From the NCBI GenBank assembly GCA_016841765.1, contig JAENYN010000016.1, positions 1 to 64,000 of the forward strand: a DNA stretch of 64,000 nt. The letters are read 5' to 3'. Of the stretch, positions 8,494 to 15,621 are shown one piece after another; the first letter of the stretch is position 1; every line of letters begins with the position of its first letter. The notes under the pieces are model-generated. The model did not search any database. It saw only the letters and a program-made list of their open reading frames with translations, and was not told the origin of the DNA. A program made the translations under genes and the position numbers. Source of the stretch: Guptibacillus hwajinpoensis. Its GTDB lineage: Bacteria; Bacillota; Bacilli; Bacillales; Bacillaceae_O.

Positions 8494-8507
8494 TGAAAAC
8501 GCTTAAG
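8494..8507. promoter_or_regulatory. cre-like site 2 (CcpA)
   Basis: TGAAAACGCTTAAG agrees with the cre consensus at 12 of 14 positions, including the central CG. With the site at 8400 it suggests glucose repression of the divergent pair (inference). Confidence 0.4.
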
Positions 8508-8530
8508 CTAAACTATAAGTCAAACGCTGA

Positions 8531-8546
8531 ATTTGGTATACAATAT
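8531..8546. promoter_or_regulatory. GTATAC-centred operator, site 4
   Basis: ATTTGGTATACAATAT lies about 80 bp before the GTG start of the gene at 8623. It shares its core and right flank with site 3. Confidence 0.6.
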
Positions 8547-8622
8547 GCCGATAGTCATTCGTTTATCGGAACCCGGCTTGCTGCCGTCAGCCAGACAACT
8601 ATCAAAAAGGAGTGGGTACAAA

Positions 8623-8958
8623 GTGGACAAGTTTATCGTACTTACCAATAAAACGACATTTCAGACGATCCTGGATAATCCCGGGCTGGAACCAGTTGAA
8701 ACCTATCATTTTTACTTTTTTGACGACCTGAAGGCCAAATACACCATTGCCAAAATCGTTGATGAAAATGCCAAAATCCAGCTTTACGAGAAATATGAAG
8801 GGAAAGAGTTTGTGAACCACATCCGGGTGAAATTTTTCGAAGCATTCCCGACTGTTGAAGATGCCCGTGAAGAACTCTTTGAAATGGTGAAAGCTTCAGG
8901 AAGCAGTGAAGATTCAAAGTTCACCAGGCTTGAGAAGTCAGAACAGGCAGCAGTATAA
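8623..8958 (+). CDS. Small protein of unknown function in the GntR regulon
   Basis: A 111-residue soluble protein that I do not recognise. It has no signal peptide or membrane segment; the sequence is rich in aromatic and acidic residues (YHFYFFDD near residue 24, KFFEAFPTVEDAREELFEM near residue 72), consistent with a small alpha/beta fold. The GTG start at 8623 is fixed by AAAAAGGAG about 9 bases upstream; the longer frame from 8533 would cross an operator. It is transcribed divergently from the ferredoxin, with a GTATAC operator and two cre-like sites in the shared region, so it is probably part of the same pathway as an accessory subunit or small enzyme (inference). Confidence 0.75.
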   Translation: MDKFIVLTNKTTFQTILDNPGLEPVETYHFYFFDDLKAKYTIAKIVDENAKIQLYEKYEGKEFVNHIRVKFFEAFPTVEDAREELFEMVKASGSSEDSKFTRLEKSEQAAV

Positions 8959-8990
8959 CCATAATCCATTCTGACAACTTCATATCTTGT

Positions 8991-9112
8991 AAAGGGGAGT
9001 AGCCAGGTACAGTAATGTCGTCATGACGGGAAAGTTCCCCGGCATTACTGGCAGCAGTTTTTGTTGTTGGCGAGACCTTTGCCTCCGGGCAAGTTTCGAA
9101 TAAATCCCTTTT
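8991..9112 (+). ncRNA. yybP-ykoY (Mn2+) riboswitch
   Basis: The conserved AAAGGGGAGTAGC opening and the GAGACCTTTGCC...CCGGGCAAG core of the yybP-ykoY family are present. AAAGGG at 8991 can pair with CCCTTT near 9106 to close the aptamer. Members sense manganese and typically switch on exporters or TerC-family proteins, as here. A terminator follows immediately. Confidence 0.9.
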
Positions 9113-9120
9113 GCGTTTTT

Positions 9121-9154
9121 GACCCTGCCCTTGTACGCAGGGTCTCTTTTTTTA
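9121..9154 (+). terminator. Riboswitch expression-platform terminator
   Basis: GACCCTGC / GCAGGGTC form an 8-bp stem followed by a T-run. It lies directly after the aptamer and about 160 bp before the TerC gene, so metal binding probably controls read-through. Confidence 0.85.
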
Positions 9155-9312
9155 GTTATGGCCAGTTGACATTTCTTTTTCGGCCTGGGCTATGATCGTT
9201 TGCTTCATTACAGCATCACCTCTCCCGTCACCTTCCGCATCAGCCTATCGGAAAACAATCAAAACGGCCGCAAAATCTTCGGTCGATAACTCATATCTGG
9301 AGGTTTTAAAAC

Positions 9313-10008
9313 ATGGATTCAGTTGAATTTTTAACCGCTCTTGCTTCCATTGTCGCAATCGACTTGATACTTGCGGGCGACAATGCCCTGCTGATCGGGC
9401 TTGCCGCCCGCAATCTGCCGAAGGATCAGCAAAAAAAAGTTATACTGTTCGGGGCAGCCGGCGCAGTTGTCATCAGGTCGATCGCCACATTGCTCGTCGT
9501 CTGGCTCCTGAAAGTGCCAGGCCTATTACTTGTCGGTGGGTTGTTTTTACTCTTCATTGCATACAAACTATTGACGGAACAGCAAGAGGATAAAGAAGTG
9601 AATGCAAAAACGACGTTATGGGGGGCCATCAAAACGATCATCATTGCCGATGCCGCCATGGGAATCGATAATGTCATTGCCGTTGCCGGCGCCGCCAACG
9701 GCAGTTTCCTGCTTGTCGTCCTCGGGCTCTTGATCAGCATCCCATTCGTCATCTGGGGGAGTACACTCATCCTGAAACTGCTGACCCGCTTTCCGTCCAT
9801 CATCTATATCGGGTCCGGTGTACTTACCCTTACAGCAGGAAAAATGCTCTTTGAAGATCCGTTCCTGCACGGTCAGCTTCATCTTCCGCTGCCCGTGAAA
9901 TGGGGCATTGTTGCCCTTCTCATCACAGCAGTATTGCTTGCCGGCTATATGAAAAACACCAGGCGTGAAGCCGCCTATGCGGCTGCGGCTAAAGAAGCGG
10001 CTGAATGA
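9313..10008 (+). CDS. ykoY: TerC-family integral membrane protein (YkoY-like)
   Basis: A 231-residue TerC-family protein with about seven membrane segments. The acidic intramembrane motifs of the family are seen near the N-terminus (DLILAGDNALLIGLAARNLP, residues about 16-35) and in the middle (DAAMGIDNVIAVAGAA, near residue 113). YkoY/YceF-type proteins take part in manganese homeostasis, probably metallating exported proteins or exporting Mn. The start ATG has GGAGG about 8 bases upstream. The yybP-ykoY riboswitch upstream supports the assignment to the YkoY branch. It lies between parts of the GntR regulon but has its own control and probably no functional link to it. Confidence 0.93.
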   Translation: MDSVEFLTALASIVAIDLILAGDNALLIGLAARNLPKDQQKKVILFGAAGAVVIRSIATLLVVWLLKVPGLLLVGGLFLLFIAYKLLTEQQEDKEVNAKTTLWGAIKTIIIADAAMGIDNVIAVAGAANGSFLLVVLGLLISIPFVIWGSTLILKLLTRFPSIIYIGSGVLTLTAGKMLFEDPFLHGQLHLPLPVKWGIVALLITAVLLAGYMKNTRREAAYAAAAKEAAE

Positions 10009-10119
10009 TGGGGTTTTACGGCTTTCTTAGAGCTTTTAATCAGCTGGATTGTTTAGGTGTTAGATAGATTGTAGGCATTGGTTCTAGTGCTATGTGTTCT
10101 GGCTGGTGGATAGATGGTG

Positions 10120-10320
10120 TTACACGCATGGGAGCTTGTCTTCCGTGCCGTTAATTATTTGATTAGTTAGCTTTATAGGCATGGGAGTTTTTTCTCGTGC
10201 CTATAATTTGTGGGTGACTCGATTTATAGGCATGCGAACTCTTCTCCAGTTCCTATAATTTGTGGGTAACTCGATTTATAGGCACGGACCCCTGTCTCCC
10301 ATGAGCTGGCTTTACAAGCA
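10120..10320. repeat. Tandem ~52-bp hairpin repeats
   Basis: The string TTTATAGGCA recurs at about 10172, 10223 and 10275, each followed by a short hairpin and then (twice) TATAATTTGTGGGTRACTCGA. A related GCATGGGAG...CCGTGCC hairpin precedes them near 10128. Units 1 and 2 are nearly identical; the third diverges. The remaining ~650-bp gap between 10009 and 10659 holds no gene I can support. Confidence 0.7.
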
Positions 10321-10493
10321 CAGATACCTCCCCTTCCCTACCCTCGAACACCGGCATCCGAAAGCAGCCTCCCCATAATCTAATTGGCTTTAGCATCTGA
10401 CTGGCAGCGGCCCTTACAAAAATAATAGTTTTATTCAACAACACTGAGATGCCCCATGAACATCACCCAGAATGACCTCTTTTCAACAAAAAT

Positions 10494-10517
10494 AACAGGC
10501 GAACCCCTCCGCCTGTT
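10494..10517 (-). terminator. Terminator after the 10.7-kb transporter gene
   Basis: A perfect 8-bp stem AACAGGCG / CGCCTGTT is followed on the minus strand by ATTTTTGTT. It lies about 145 bp beyond the transporter stop codon. Confidence 0.6.
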
Positions 10518-10659
10518 ACTTTCCCCTGCTTTATCGACCTATCAACTGAACTGCCCTCTGCGTACAAGGTGCTCTTTATGAATAAAAATTTCAATATTAA
10601 ATAACAAAACAACAGTTGCCCTTCCAGTTACTCGCTCCCAACCCAGGTCCGGACTAAAA

Positions 10660-12054
10660 TTATAGCTGGATCATTTGCAGCATAATCAAATAGACCATTG
10701 CCGTTCCCAGAAACAAAGCCGTGAATGCGCCGTTCCAGTTTGATACCTTAAAGGAGCTGGTTTTGATGATGCTGGACATCAAGCCGATTGTCGCGTTATA
10801 TGGCCCCATCAGGAATGCAGATACGGCACCGGCAAGAATCGAAACGGTCAGGATATATGGTGAAATGCCGAGGGCCTGCGGGTCGAGCGCCTCTGCCATG
10901 AGTGCAACAGCTATAGCCGGATGCAGGCCGATGAAGGCAAGGCCAAGCGGCAAAAGCGGCAGCAGCACAAGGAACGCCTGAATCCCGATCATCCCCCGGA
11001 TGCCGGTAATCCAGCCATTGAGCAAATGGTCCGTCCCGGAAAATTGGATCGCTGAGATGAAAAAGCCGGCCGCCAGGAAAATAAAAAATTGTTCCTTCAT
11101 TTTAAGGAGATGAGTGCGGGTATGATCTTTCAATCCGCGGCCAAATTCTGCCCCCTTGCCGATCAAGAGCGACCACGCCAGTGCAAATGGTATGACCAAA
11201 AGTGCTACTAAAATAATAAATGAGAAGTGAAAAAGCTGCTCAAAAATCGATATGAGCAAATTGAAAATGAGAATGGCAGCAAGGACATGCAGAAGCCGGC
11301 GCGCCTGCGGACTTTGCCCGGCCGGTTCCTCCCTTGCAGCGGCAAGCTCCTTTGCTGCTGTGTTGCGGTATGATTGTCCATTGTTATTTTTCAGGGCAGC
11401 ACGCCGGCCGAGAAGCCAGTCCAGGATAAGCCCGGCAATGCTTAGCGGCAGGATATACGGCAGGACCGAACCCCAGCTCACTCCTGTCATCTCAATGACA
11501 ATCCCAACGATTGGCGTAACAGGTGCCCACATCAACGGCATTGCAAAACCATGGGTGATGGCGCGGCTCATAAAACGTTCATGGTCTGCCAGATTGAAAC
11601 TTTTTGTGACCGGCTGGATCGAATAGTATGTCATCGGCAATGTCGCCAGGTTCATAAAGATACTGAAGAAATATGATAAGCCGGATGTCATCATGTAAAG
11701 GCGGCCTGAAGTGTTGACCCTTTTCTGGATGACAGACTGAATTGCATCGCCATAATTGCCGAGCCTGATCGGCAGCGCCAAAATCGGCACCATCGCAAAC
11801 AGGGTGAGCAAATTAAGCATCGGCCCGAATGAGAATAAATAATCTGCCGGACCCGCACCGCTTGTTGCAAGCATAAGGATGCCAAGCGCAAGAAAGATTC
11901 CCCCTGTCACCCGGACAAATCGCCCGACTGAAAAAAATGTGGCAGCGACAATAAGCAGGCTGGCGGCTGCCAGCGGTAATCCGAGGTCAAATTGCGGAAA
12001 GACGACCGTTATGATATACATAATAATTGCAAAAATAAAAAGCGGCCTCAACAT
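10660..12054 (-). CDS. Second polytopic transporter, family not assigned
   Basis: A 464-residue membrane protein with about 12 hydrophobic segments and one longer charged loop near residues 215-250. I do not recognise a specific family; the general build (two inverted-looking halves, Asn/Thr/Gly-rich re-entrant-like segments such as FGPMLNLLT and LMGPYNATIGLM) resembles ion-transporter-superfamily carriers. Two GTATAC operators (12181 and 12241) lie 130-190 bp upstream in the region it shares divergently with the small gene at 12326, tying it to the GntR regulon (inference). It could be an alternative uptake or efflux system for the pathway compound. Confidence 0.78.
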   Translation of the reverse strand: MLRPLFIFAIIMYIITVVFPQFDLGLPLAAASLLIVAATFFSVGRFVRVTGGIFLALGILMLATSGAGPADYLFSFGPMLNLLTLFAMVPILALPIRLGNYGDAIQSVIQKRVNTSGRLYMMTSGLSYFFSIFMNLATLPMTYYSIQPVTKSFNLADHERFMSRAITHGFAMPLMWAPVTPIVGIVIEMTGVSWGSVLPYILPLSIAGLILDWLLGRRAALKNNNGQSYRNTAAKELAAAREEPAGQSPQARRLLHVLAAILIFNLLISIFEQLFHFSFIILVALLVIPFALAWSLLIGKGAEFGRGLKDHTRTHLLKMKEQFFIFLAAGFFISAIQFSGTDHLLNGWITGIRGMIGIQAFLVLLPLLPLGLAFIGLHPAIAVALMAEALDPQALGISPYILTVSILAGAVSAFLMGPYNATIGLMSSIIKTSSFKVSNWNGAFTALFLGTAMVYLIMLQMIQL

Positions 12055-12180
12055 ACCATCACCACATTTTCTATAAATTCAGAAAGTAATACCATTTTAT
12101 CGCAGCTTGTCCGGAAAAGCCATCTGACAGGCGCCTTTCACCGTGTTCAGACAACTGGCAGGTAAGGTATTGGTAATTGA

Positions 12181-12194
12181 TATGGTATACCAAA
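12181..12194. promoter_or_regulatory. GTATAC-centred operator, site 5
   Basis: TATGGTATACCAAA, with the core palindrome TGGTATACCA, lies in the divergent region between the second transporter and the 28-residue ORF. Confidence 0.55.
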
Positions 12195-12240
12195 TGTGTA
12201 TATTTTGCAATTATTTATCTATTTTTTATAAAAATATTGG

Positions 12241-12258
12241 GATATTGTATACAATATT
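12241..12258. promoter_or_regulatory. GTATAC-centred operator, site 6
   Basis: AATATTGTATACAATATT is a perfect 18-bp palindrome (12242-12259 within one base) that ends directly at the -35 box of the promoter at 12260. A bound repressor would block RNA polymerase there (inference). Confidence 0.6.
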
Positions 12259-12259
12259 A

Positions 12260-12288
12260 TTGATTTCAGCTTATACATCGCCTATAAT
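12260..12288 (+). promoter_or_regulatory. Sigma-A promoter before the 28-residue ORF
   Basis: TTGATT and TATAAT are separated by exactly 17 bases. The start codon is 38 bases downstream of the -10 box. Confidence 0.7.
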
Positions 12289-12325
12289 GAAACTATCAAA
12301 TCAACCGTTATCAGGAGGCGATAAC

Positions 12326-12412
12326 ATGTTCAACTTCTTCTTTGGCTCTAGAAAAGTGGAAGATAAGGCAAGCCGCAAGCTGGCTAGACTGAGACGGACT
12401 CTTAAGTTTTAG
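12326..12412 (+). CDS. 28-residue basic peptide under an operator-controlled promoter
   Basis: A short ORF of 28 residues: a hydrophobic N-terminus (MFNFFFGSRK) followed by a basic tail rich in Arg and Lys (ASRKLARLRRTLKF). TCAGGAGG lies about 8 bases before the ATG, a sigma-A promoter and a perfect GTATAC palindrome are directly upstream, and a terminator follows 47 bp after the stop. This is a complete transcription unit of its own. The amphipathic, basic character suggests membrane association or a small regulatory peptide (inference). I know no family for it. It is too short for reliable gene prediction, so confidence is moderate. Confidence 0.6.
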   Translation: MFNFFFGSRKVEDKASRKLARLRRTLKF

Positions 12413-12458
12413 TCGAACTGTCTTTGTTGTAACGCAAGTAAGACAATCACCCATTTTG

Positions 12459-12489
12459 ATCCTTTGCCATTCGGCAGGGGATTTTTTTT
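12459..12489 (+). terminator. Terminator after the 28-residue ORF
   Basis: ATCC-TTTGCC / GGCAGGGGAT form a stem with a 4-base loop followed by eight T. Confidence 0.75.
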
Positions 12490-12517
12490 ATCTAATAGGA
12501 AAGGCCGGGCAGTCGAT

Positions 12518-12550
12518 AAAAAGTGACAGCCCCGGGACTGTCACTTTTTT
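12518..12550 (-). terminator. Terminator after the YetF-like gene
   Basis: AAAAAGTGACAG / CTGTCACTTTTT form a 12-bp stem with T-runs on both strands. It lies 16 bp after the stop of the minus-strand YetF-like gene and may serve both directions. Confidence 0.85.
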
Positions 12551-12565
12551 AATGCCTTCTCCCTT

Positions 12566-13261
12566 TTAATGAAGCTCATCGACCCGCTCATCAATATACA
12601 ATGAGCCGTCCTGCTGTAATTCCGCATAAAATACATCCTCCGGAGAAACTACACCCGACCTCTTCAGTTCGTTTTCCAGCCATTTTTCATCAAGATTGAA
12701 TTGTGTCAGGTTACGCTGGTTGATGACACCGTCCGCAATGATTTCCGTTCCTATTGGGTATGTGTTTGGAGTCGGGGTGATTTGCATGTCACTTGCAGTA
12801 AGCGGCTGTTTATCCTGTTTTTTCATCACAGAGATTGTCCCGTCTGTTTCGAAAATGGCGTATTCCACATCGGAAATGGAGAAGACATTTTTTTTACGGA
12901 GCAGCACATTCAGGGCATCAATATTAAGCCGGCTTTTCTGTAATGCGTCCTCCATGATTTTTCCTTTTTTGATTACGATGAGAGGATCACCTTCGACCAT
13001 TTTCCGGATCGGTTTCGATTTGATATCCAGTATGCCGACCGCTACAGTGAACGCCGTCCAACCCGCAAGCGCAATCAACCCGTTCCGGATGCTGAATGCA
13101 TTGGTAGTGACAATGGAACCGGCTATTGTTCCAAATGTGATAGCGGATACGAAATTGAAAAATGTCATCTGGCTTATTTCTTTTCTTCCCGTTATTCTTG
13201 CCATAGCCAGCAACGCAATAAATGCGATTAAAATCCGTATTAATAATTCTGCGACACCCAT
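12566..13261 (-). CDS. YetF/YdfR-like DUF421 membrane protein
   Basis: A 231-residue protein with three N-terminal membrane segments (residues about 5-85) and a soluble C-terminal part holding two repeats of the YetF domain (DUF421): GDPLIVIKKGKIMEDAL near residue 98 and the EIIADGVINQRNL stretch near residue 177. Bacillus subtilis has several paralogues (YetF, YdfR, YdfS, YkjA, YrbG), some linked to spore membranes, with no defined biochemical role. AAAAAGGAG about 8 bases before ATG 13261 sets the start. It stands alone, with its own terminator. Confidence 0.92.
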   Translation of the reverse strand: MGVAELLIRILIAFIALLAMARITGRKEISQMTFFNFVSAITFGTIAGSIVTTNAFSIRNGLIALAGWTAFTVAVGILDIKSKPIRKMVEGDPLIVIKKGKIMEDALQKSRLNIDALNVLLRKKNVFSISDVEYAIFETDGTISVMKKQDKQPLTASDMQITPTPNTYPIGTEIIADGVINQRNLTQFNLDEKWLENELKRSGVVSPEDVFYAELQQDGSLYIDERVDELH

Positions 13262-13420
13262 TTTACGCACTCCTTTTTTGATTAGCATTTTACCCGGCAG
13301 ATAATCTTATACAAGGAAACATAAAAATCGGCGCCCTCCTTTTTCAATATCTTGTTTTTCGTTTCATAACCGGGGGAATCATGTTAAGAGACGGAACCAA
13401 CAAGAAAGGAGAATTATTTT

Positions 13421-14674
13421 ATGGGCATACCGCACGAGAAGACGCTGGACAGCAGTGCCGCCCTGCTGATGGAAGGTTATCAGTTCATTCCGAAAAGAAG
13501 GAGCCGCTTTCAGTCGGATATTTTTGCAACACGCCTGCTGGGGAAAAAAGTTATTTGTTTCGGCGGCGAGGAAGGCGCAAGCATGTTTTATAACGAAGCC
13601 CTTTTTCAACGGAAAGGCGCTCTGCCGAAAAGGGTCCAGAAATCATTGTTCGGTGAAAATGCGGTTCAGGGCATGGACGGAGAGGCGCATGAACATCGGA
13701 AGCAGTTATTCATGTCCTTGATGACACCTGAACGGATGCAGTTGCTCGGCGATTTGACGATGGATCAGTGGAAGGCGCGGGTCAGCAGCTGGGAGAAGGC
13801 CGGGCAGGTCGAGCTGTTTGAAGAAGCCAAGCAGGTGTTATGTGAGGCAGCATGCCTATGGGCGGGAGTGCCCTTAAAAAAAGCAGAAGTCAAGGAGCGC
13901 GCCGATGACTTATGGTATATGGTGGATGCCTTTGGAGCAGTCGGGCCGAGACACTGGCGCGGCCGCATAGCACGAAACCGAAGTGAAAAATGGATCAGAG
14001 GAGCCATTGAGGATATCCGCAGCGGAAATTTGCGTGCCCCTAAGGAATCAGCAGCTTATAAAATGGCTTTCCACCGGGATTTGAAAGGGAATCTGCTTGA
14101 TACTCAAATTGCAGCTGTGGAGCTAATTAACGTCATCAGGCCGACAGTCGCCGTTTCGATTTTTATAGCATTCGGAGCGCTTGCCCTGCATCGGCTGCCG
14201 CAATACCGTAAAAAACTCCAGGCAGGAGATGATGAATTTCTCCAGATGTTTGTCCAGGAAATCCGGCGCTTTTTCCCATTCGTTCCCGTTCTTGGCGCCC
14301 GGGTCCGGAAAGAGTTCACCTGGAAAGGGCACCATTTCGAAAAAGGGAGACTTGTTTTGCTTGATATTTACGGAACGAATCATGACCCCCGGCTCTGGGA
14401 AGATCCTGGTGCATTCCGGCCCGAACGATTTAAGGATTGGGACGGCGGCCTTTTTGACTTGATTCCCCAGGGCGGCGGCGATGCCGACAAAGGCCACCGC
14501 TGTCCGGGAGAAGCGGCAACGCTCACAATCATGAAAGCGACCATGGAGTTTCTGCAGGACGTTATCGATTATGATGTGCCGGAAGCCATCCAGAACCTCG
14601 ACTACAGCCTGACCAGAATGCCAAGCTTACCGAAGAGCGGGGTTGTGATGGTGAATATAAAAGGAAGGGAATAA
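13421..14674 (+). CDS. cypC: Fatty-acid P450 peroxygenase, CYP152 family
   Basis: A 417-residue cytochrome P450 of the CYP152 family (YbdT/CypC, P450-BSbeta). These enzymes hydroxylate long-chain fatty acids using hydrogen peroxide and need no reductase. The haem ligand is Cys361 in GHRCPGE. The family-defining Arg240-Pro241 pair (NVIRPTVAV), which holds the substrate carboxylate, is present, as is the MDGEAHEHRK segment near residue 85. Length matches the family. GAAAGGAG lies about 11 bases before ATG 13421. The gene is single and ends 9 bp before a copy of the 44-bp palindrome, which separates it from the convergent LysR gene. Confidence 0.95.
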   Translation: MGIPHEKTLDSSAALLMEGYQFIPKRRSRFQSDIFATRLLGKKVICFGGEEGASMFYNEALFQRKGALPKRVQKSLFGENAVQGMDGEAHEHRKQLFMSLMTPERMQLLGDLTMDQWKARVSSWEKAGQVELFEEAKQVLCEAACLWAGVPLKKAEVKERADDLWYMVDAFGAVGPRHWRGRIARNRSEKWIRGAIEDIRSGNLRAPKESAAYKMAFHRDLKGNLLDTQIAAVELINVIRPTVAVSIFIAFGALALHRLPQYRKKLQAGDDEFLQMFVQEIRRFFPFVPVLGARVRKEFTWKGHHFEKGRLVLLDIYGTNHDPRLWEDPGAFRPERFKDWDGGLFDLIPQGGGDADKGHRCPGEAATLTIMKATMEFLQDVIDYDVPEAIQNLDYSLTRMPSLPKSGVVMVNIKGRE

Positions 14675-14682
14675 AGAGTAAA

Positions 14683-14728
14683 AGGTGCCTGACCCCCGGC
14701 GCGTTAACGCGCCGGGGGTCAGGCACCT
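14683..14728. repeat. 44-bp palindrome family, copy 1
   Basis: Arms GGTGCCTGACCCCCGGCGCG and its exact complement around TTAA make a perfect palindrome. It lies between convergent genes (P450 and LysR) and could terminate both. Confidence 0.95.
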
Positions 14729-14740
14729 CTTCTGCCACAC

Positions 14741-15607
14741 CTACTCTGTAAGCGAAAAAAAAGCGGCAACCGCAGGCTTTTCTACATCATCAGCCAGGCA
14801 GGAAAGGAAAAACGGCCGTGTGACAGCGAAATCCTTGATATCCATGATCCGGATATTGCGATGTTCCGCTGCCCTTTTTGCTGCCAGTGATGAAACGGCC
14901 GATATGCCCATTCCGGCTTCAACCGAAGCGATGACAGCTTCCGTGCTCCCCATTTCAGCCACGATCGGCAAAGCTTCAGGAGAAATACCTCTGACACGCA
15001 GAGCCTCCTCCAAGGAATGGCGGGTTCCGGAGTCCTTTTCACGGAGCACCCAATCGCATCCCAAAGCATCATTGATCGTTTTGAGATCCGGGGGGCATTC
15101 TTTTGATGCAATCAGCTGAAGGCTGTCGGTGAAAATCTGCCTTGAGTGGACATTTTCGGATTGGTCCGCCTCACCGGTTATGGCAATATCGATTTTTCTC
15201 TCAAGAAGCCAGGAAAAAACAGTCCGGCTGCCGGCGACTTTCGCGCGAATGCGCATGTCCGGAAACTTTTCCCGGCTTTTCTTCACCATTTCTGGAAGCA
15301 AGTACTGCGAAGGGATGGTGCTGGCCCCGACCAGCAGCTCCCCCATCGGCTCCGGCCCGAGAATCATATCTTCTGTTTCCTGCCAGAGGGACAGGATTTT
15401 TTTACTTTGATCATATAGAAGCTTTCCTTCGCGCGTCAGCTTGATGCCGGCTGGACTTTTATGAAGCAGCTCCGCATCGAAATGTTTTTCCAGCAGCTGG
15501 ATCCGCTGGGTTACTGCTGGCTGGGAAACTGCCAGGATCCGGGCCGCTTCTTTGAAACTCCTGGTATCGGCCACTTTTACAAATGCGTTCAAATGATTTA
15601 AATTCAT
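14741..15607 (-). CDS. LysR-family regulator of the PhnCDE-type operon
   Basis: A 288-residue LysR-type regulator: helix-turn-helix in residues about 1-60 (FKEAARILAVSQPAVTQRI) and a periplasmic-binding-like effector domain from about 90 (GELLVGASTIPSQYLLPEM). The GASTIP-x2-YLLP segment is typical of the LysR branch associated with sulfur and selenium metabolism (CysL-like). It starts 14 bp after the second permease stop with a strong GGGAGGGAAGGG ribosome site, so it is the last gene of the ABC operon rather than divergent from it, which is unusual for this family. A 12-bp inverted repeat before the operon at 19101 may be its binding site (inference). Confidence 0.9.
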   Translation of the reverse strand: MNLNHLNAFVKVADTRSFKEAARILAVSQPAVTQRIQLLEKHFDAELLHKSPAGIKLTREGKLLYDQSKKILSLWQETEDMILGPEPMGELLVGASTIPSQYLLPEMVKKSREKFPDMRIRAKVAGSRTVFSWLLERKIDIAITGEADQSENVHSRQIFTDSLQLIASKECPPDLKTINDALGCDWVLREKDSGTRHSLEEALRVRGISPEALPIVAEMGSTEAVIASVEAGMGISAVSSLAAKRAAEHRNIRIMDIKDFAVTRPFFLSCLADDVEKPAVAAFFSLTE

Positions 15608-15621
15608 TCCCTTCCCTCCCT

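Noticed and set aside
10120-10320. CRISPR array
   Set aside because: Only three units, no unique spacers, and each unit is a hairpin with conserved flanks.
10253-10444. ORF of 63 residues in the repeat-rich gap
   Set aside because: It overlaps tandem hairpin repeats, and has no ribosome site or protein-like composition.
12143-12325. N-terminal extension of the 28-residue ORF to 89 residues
   Set aside because: It would contain both operators and the promoter; the ribosome site is just before the internal ATG.
14683-14728. Short ORFs beginning MPDPRRV or ending APGVRH in both strands around every palindrome copy
   Set aside because: They are translations of the repeat itself, appear at every copy, and have no ribosome sites.
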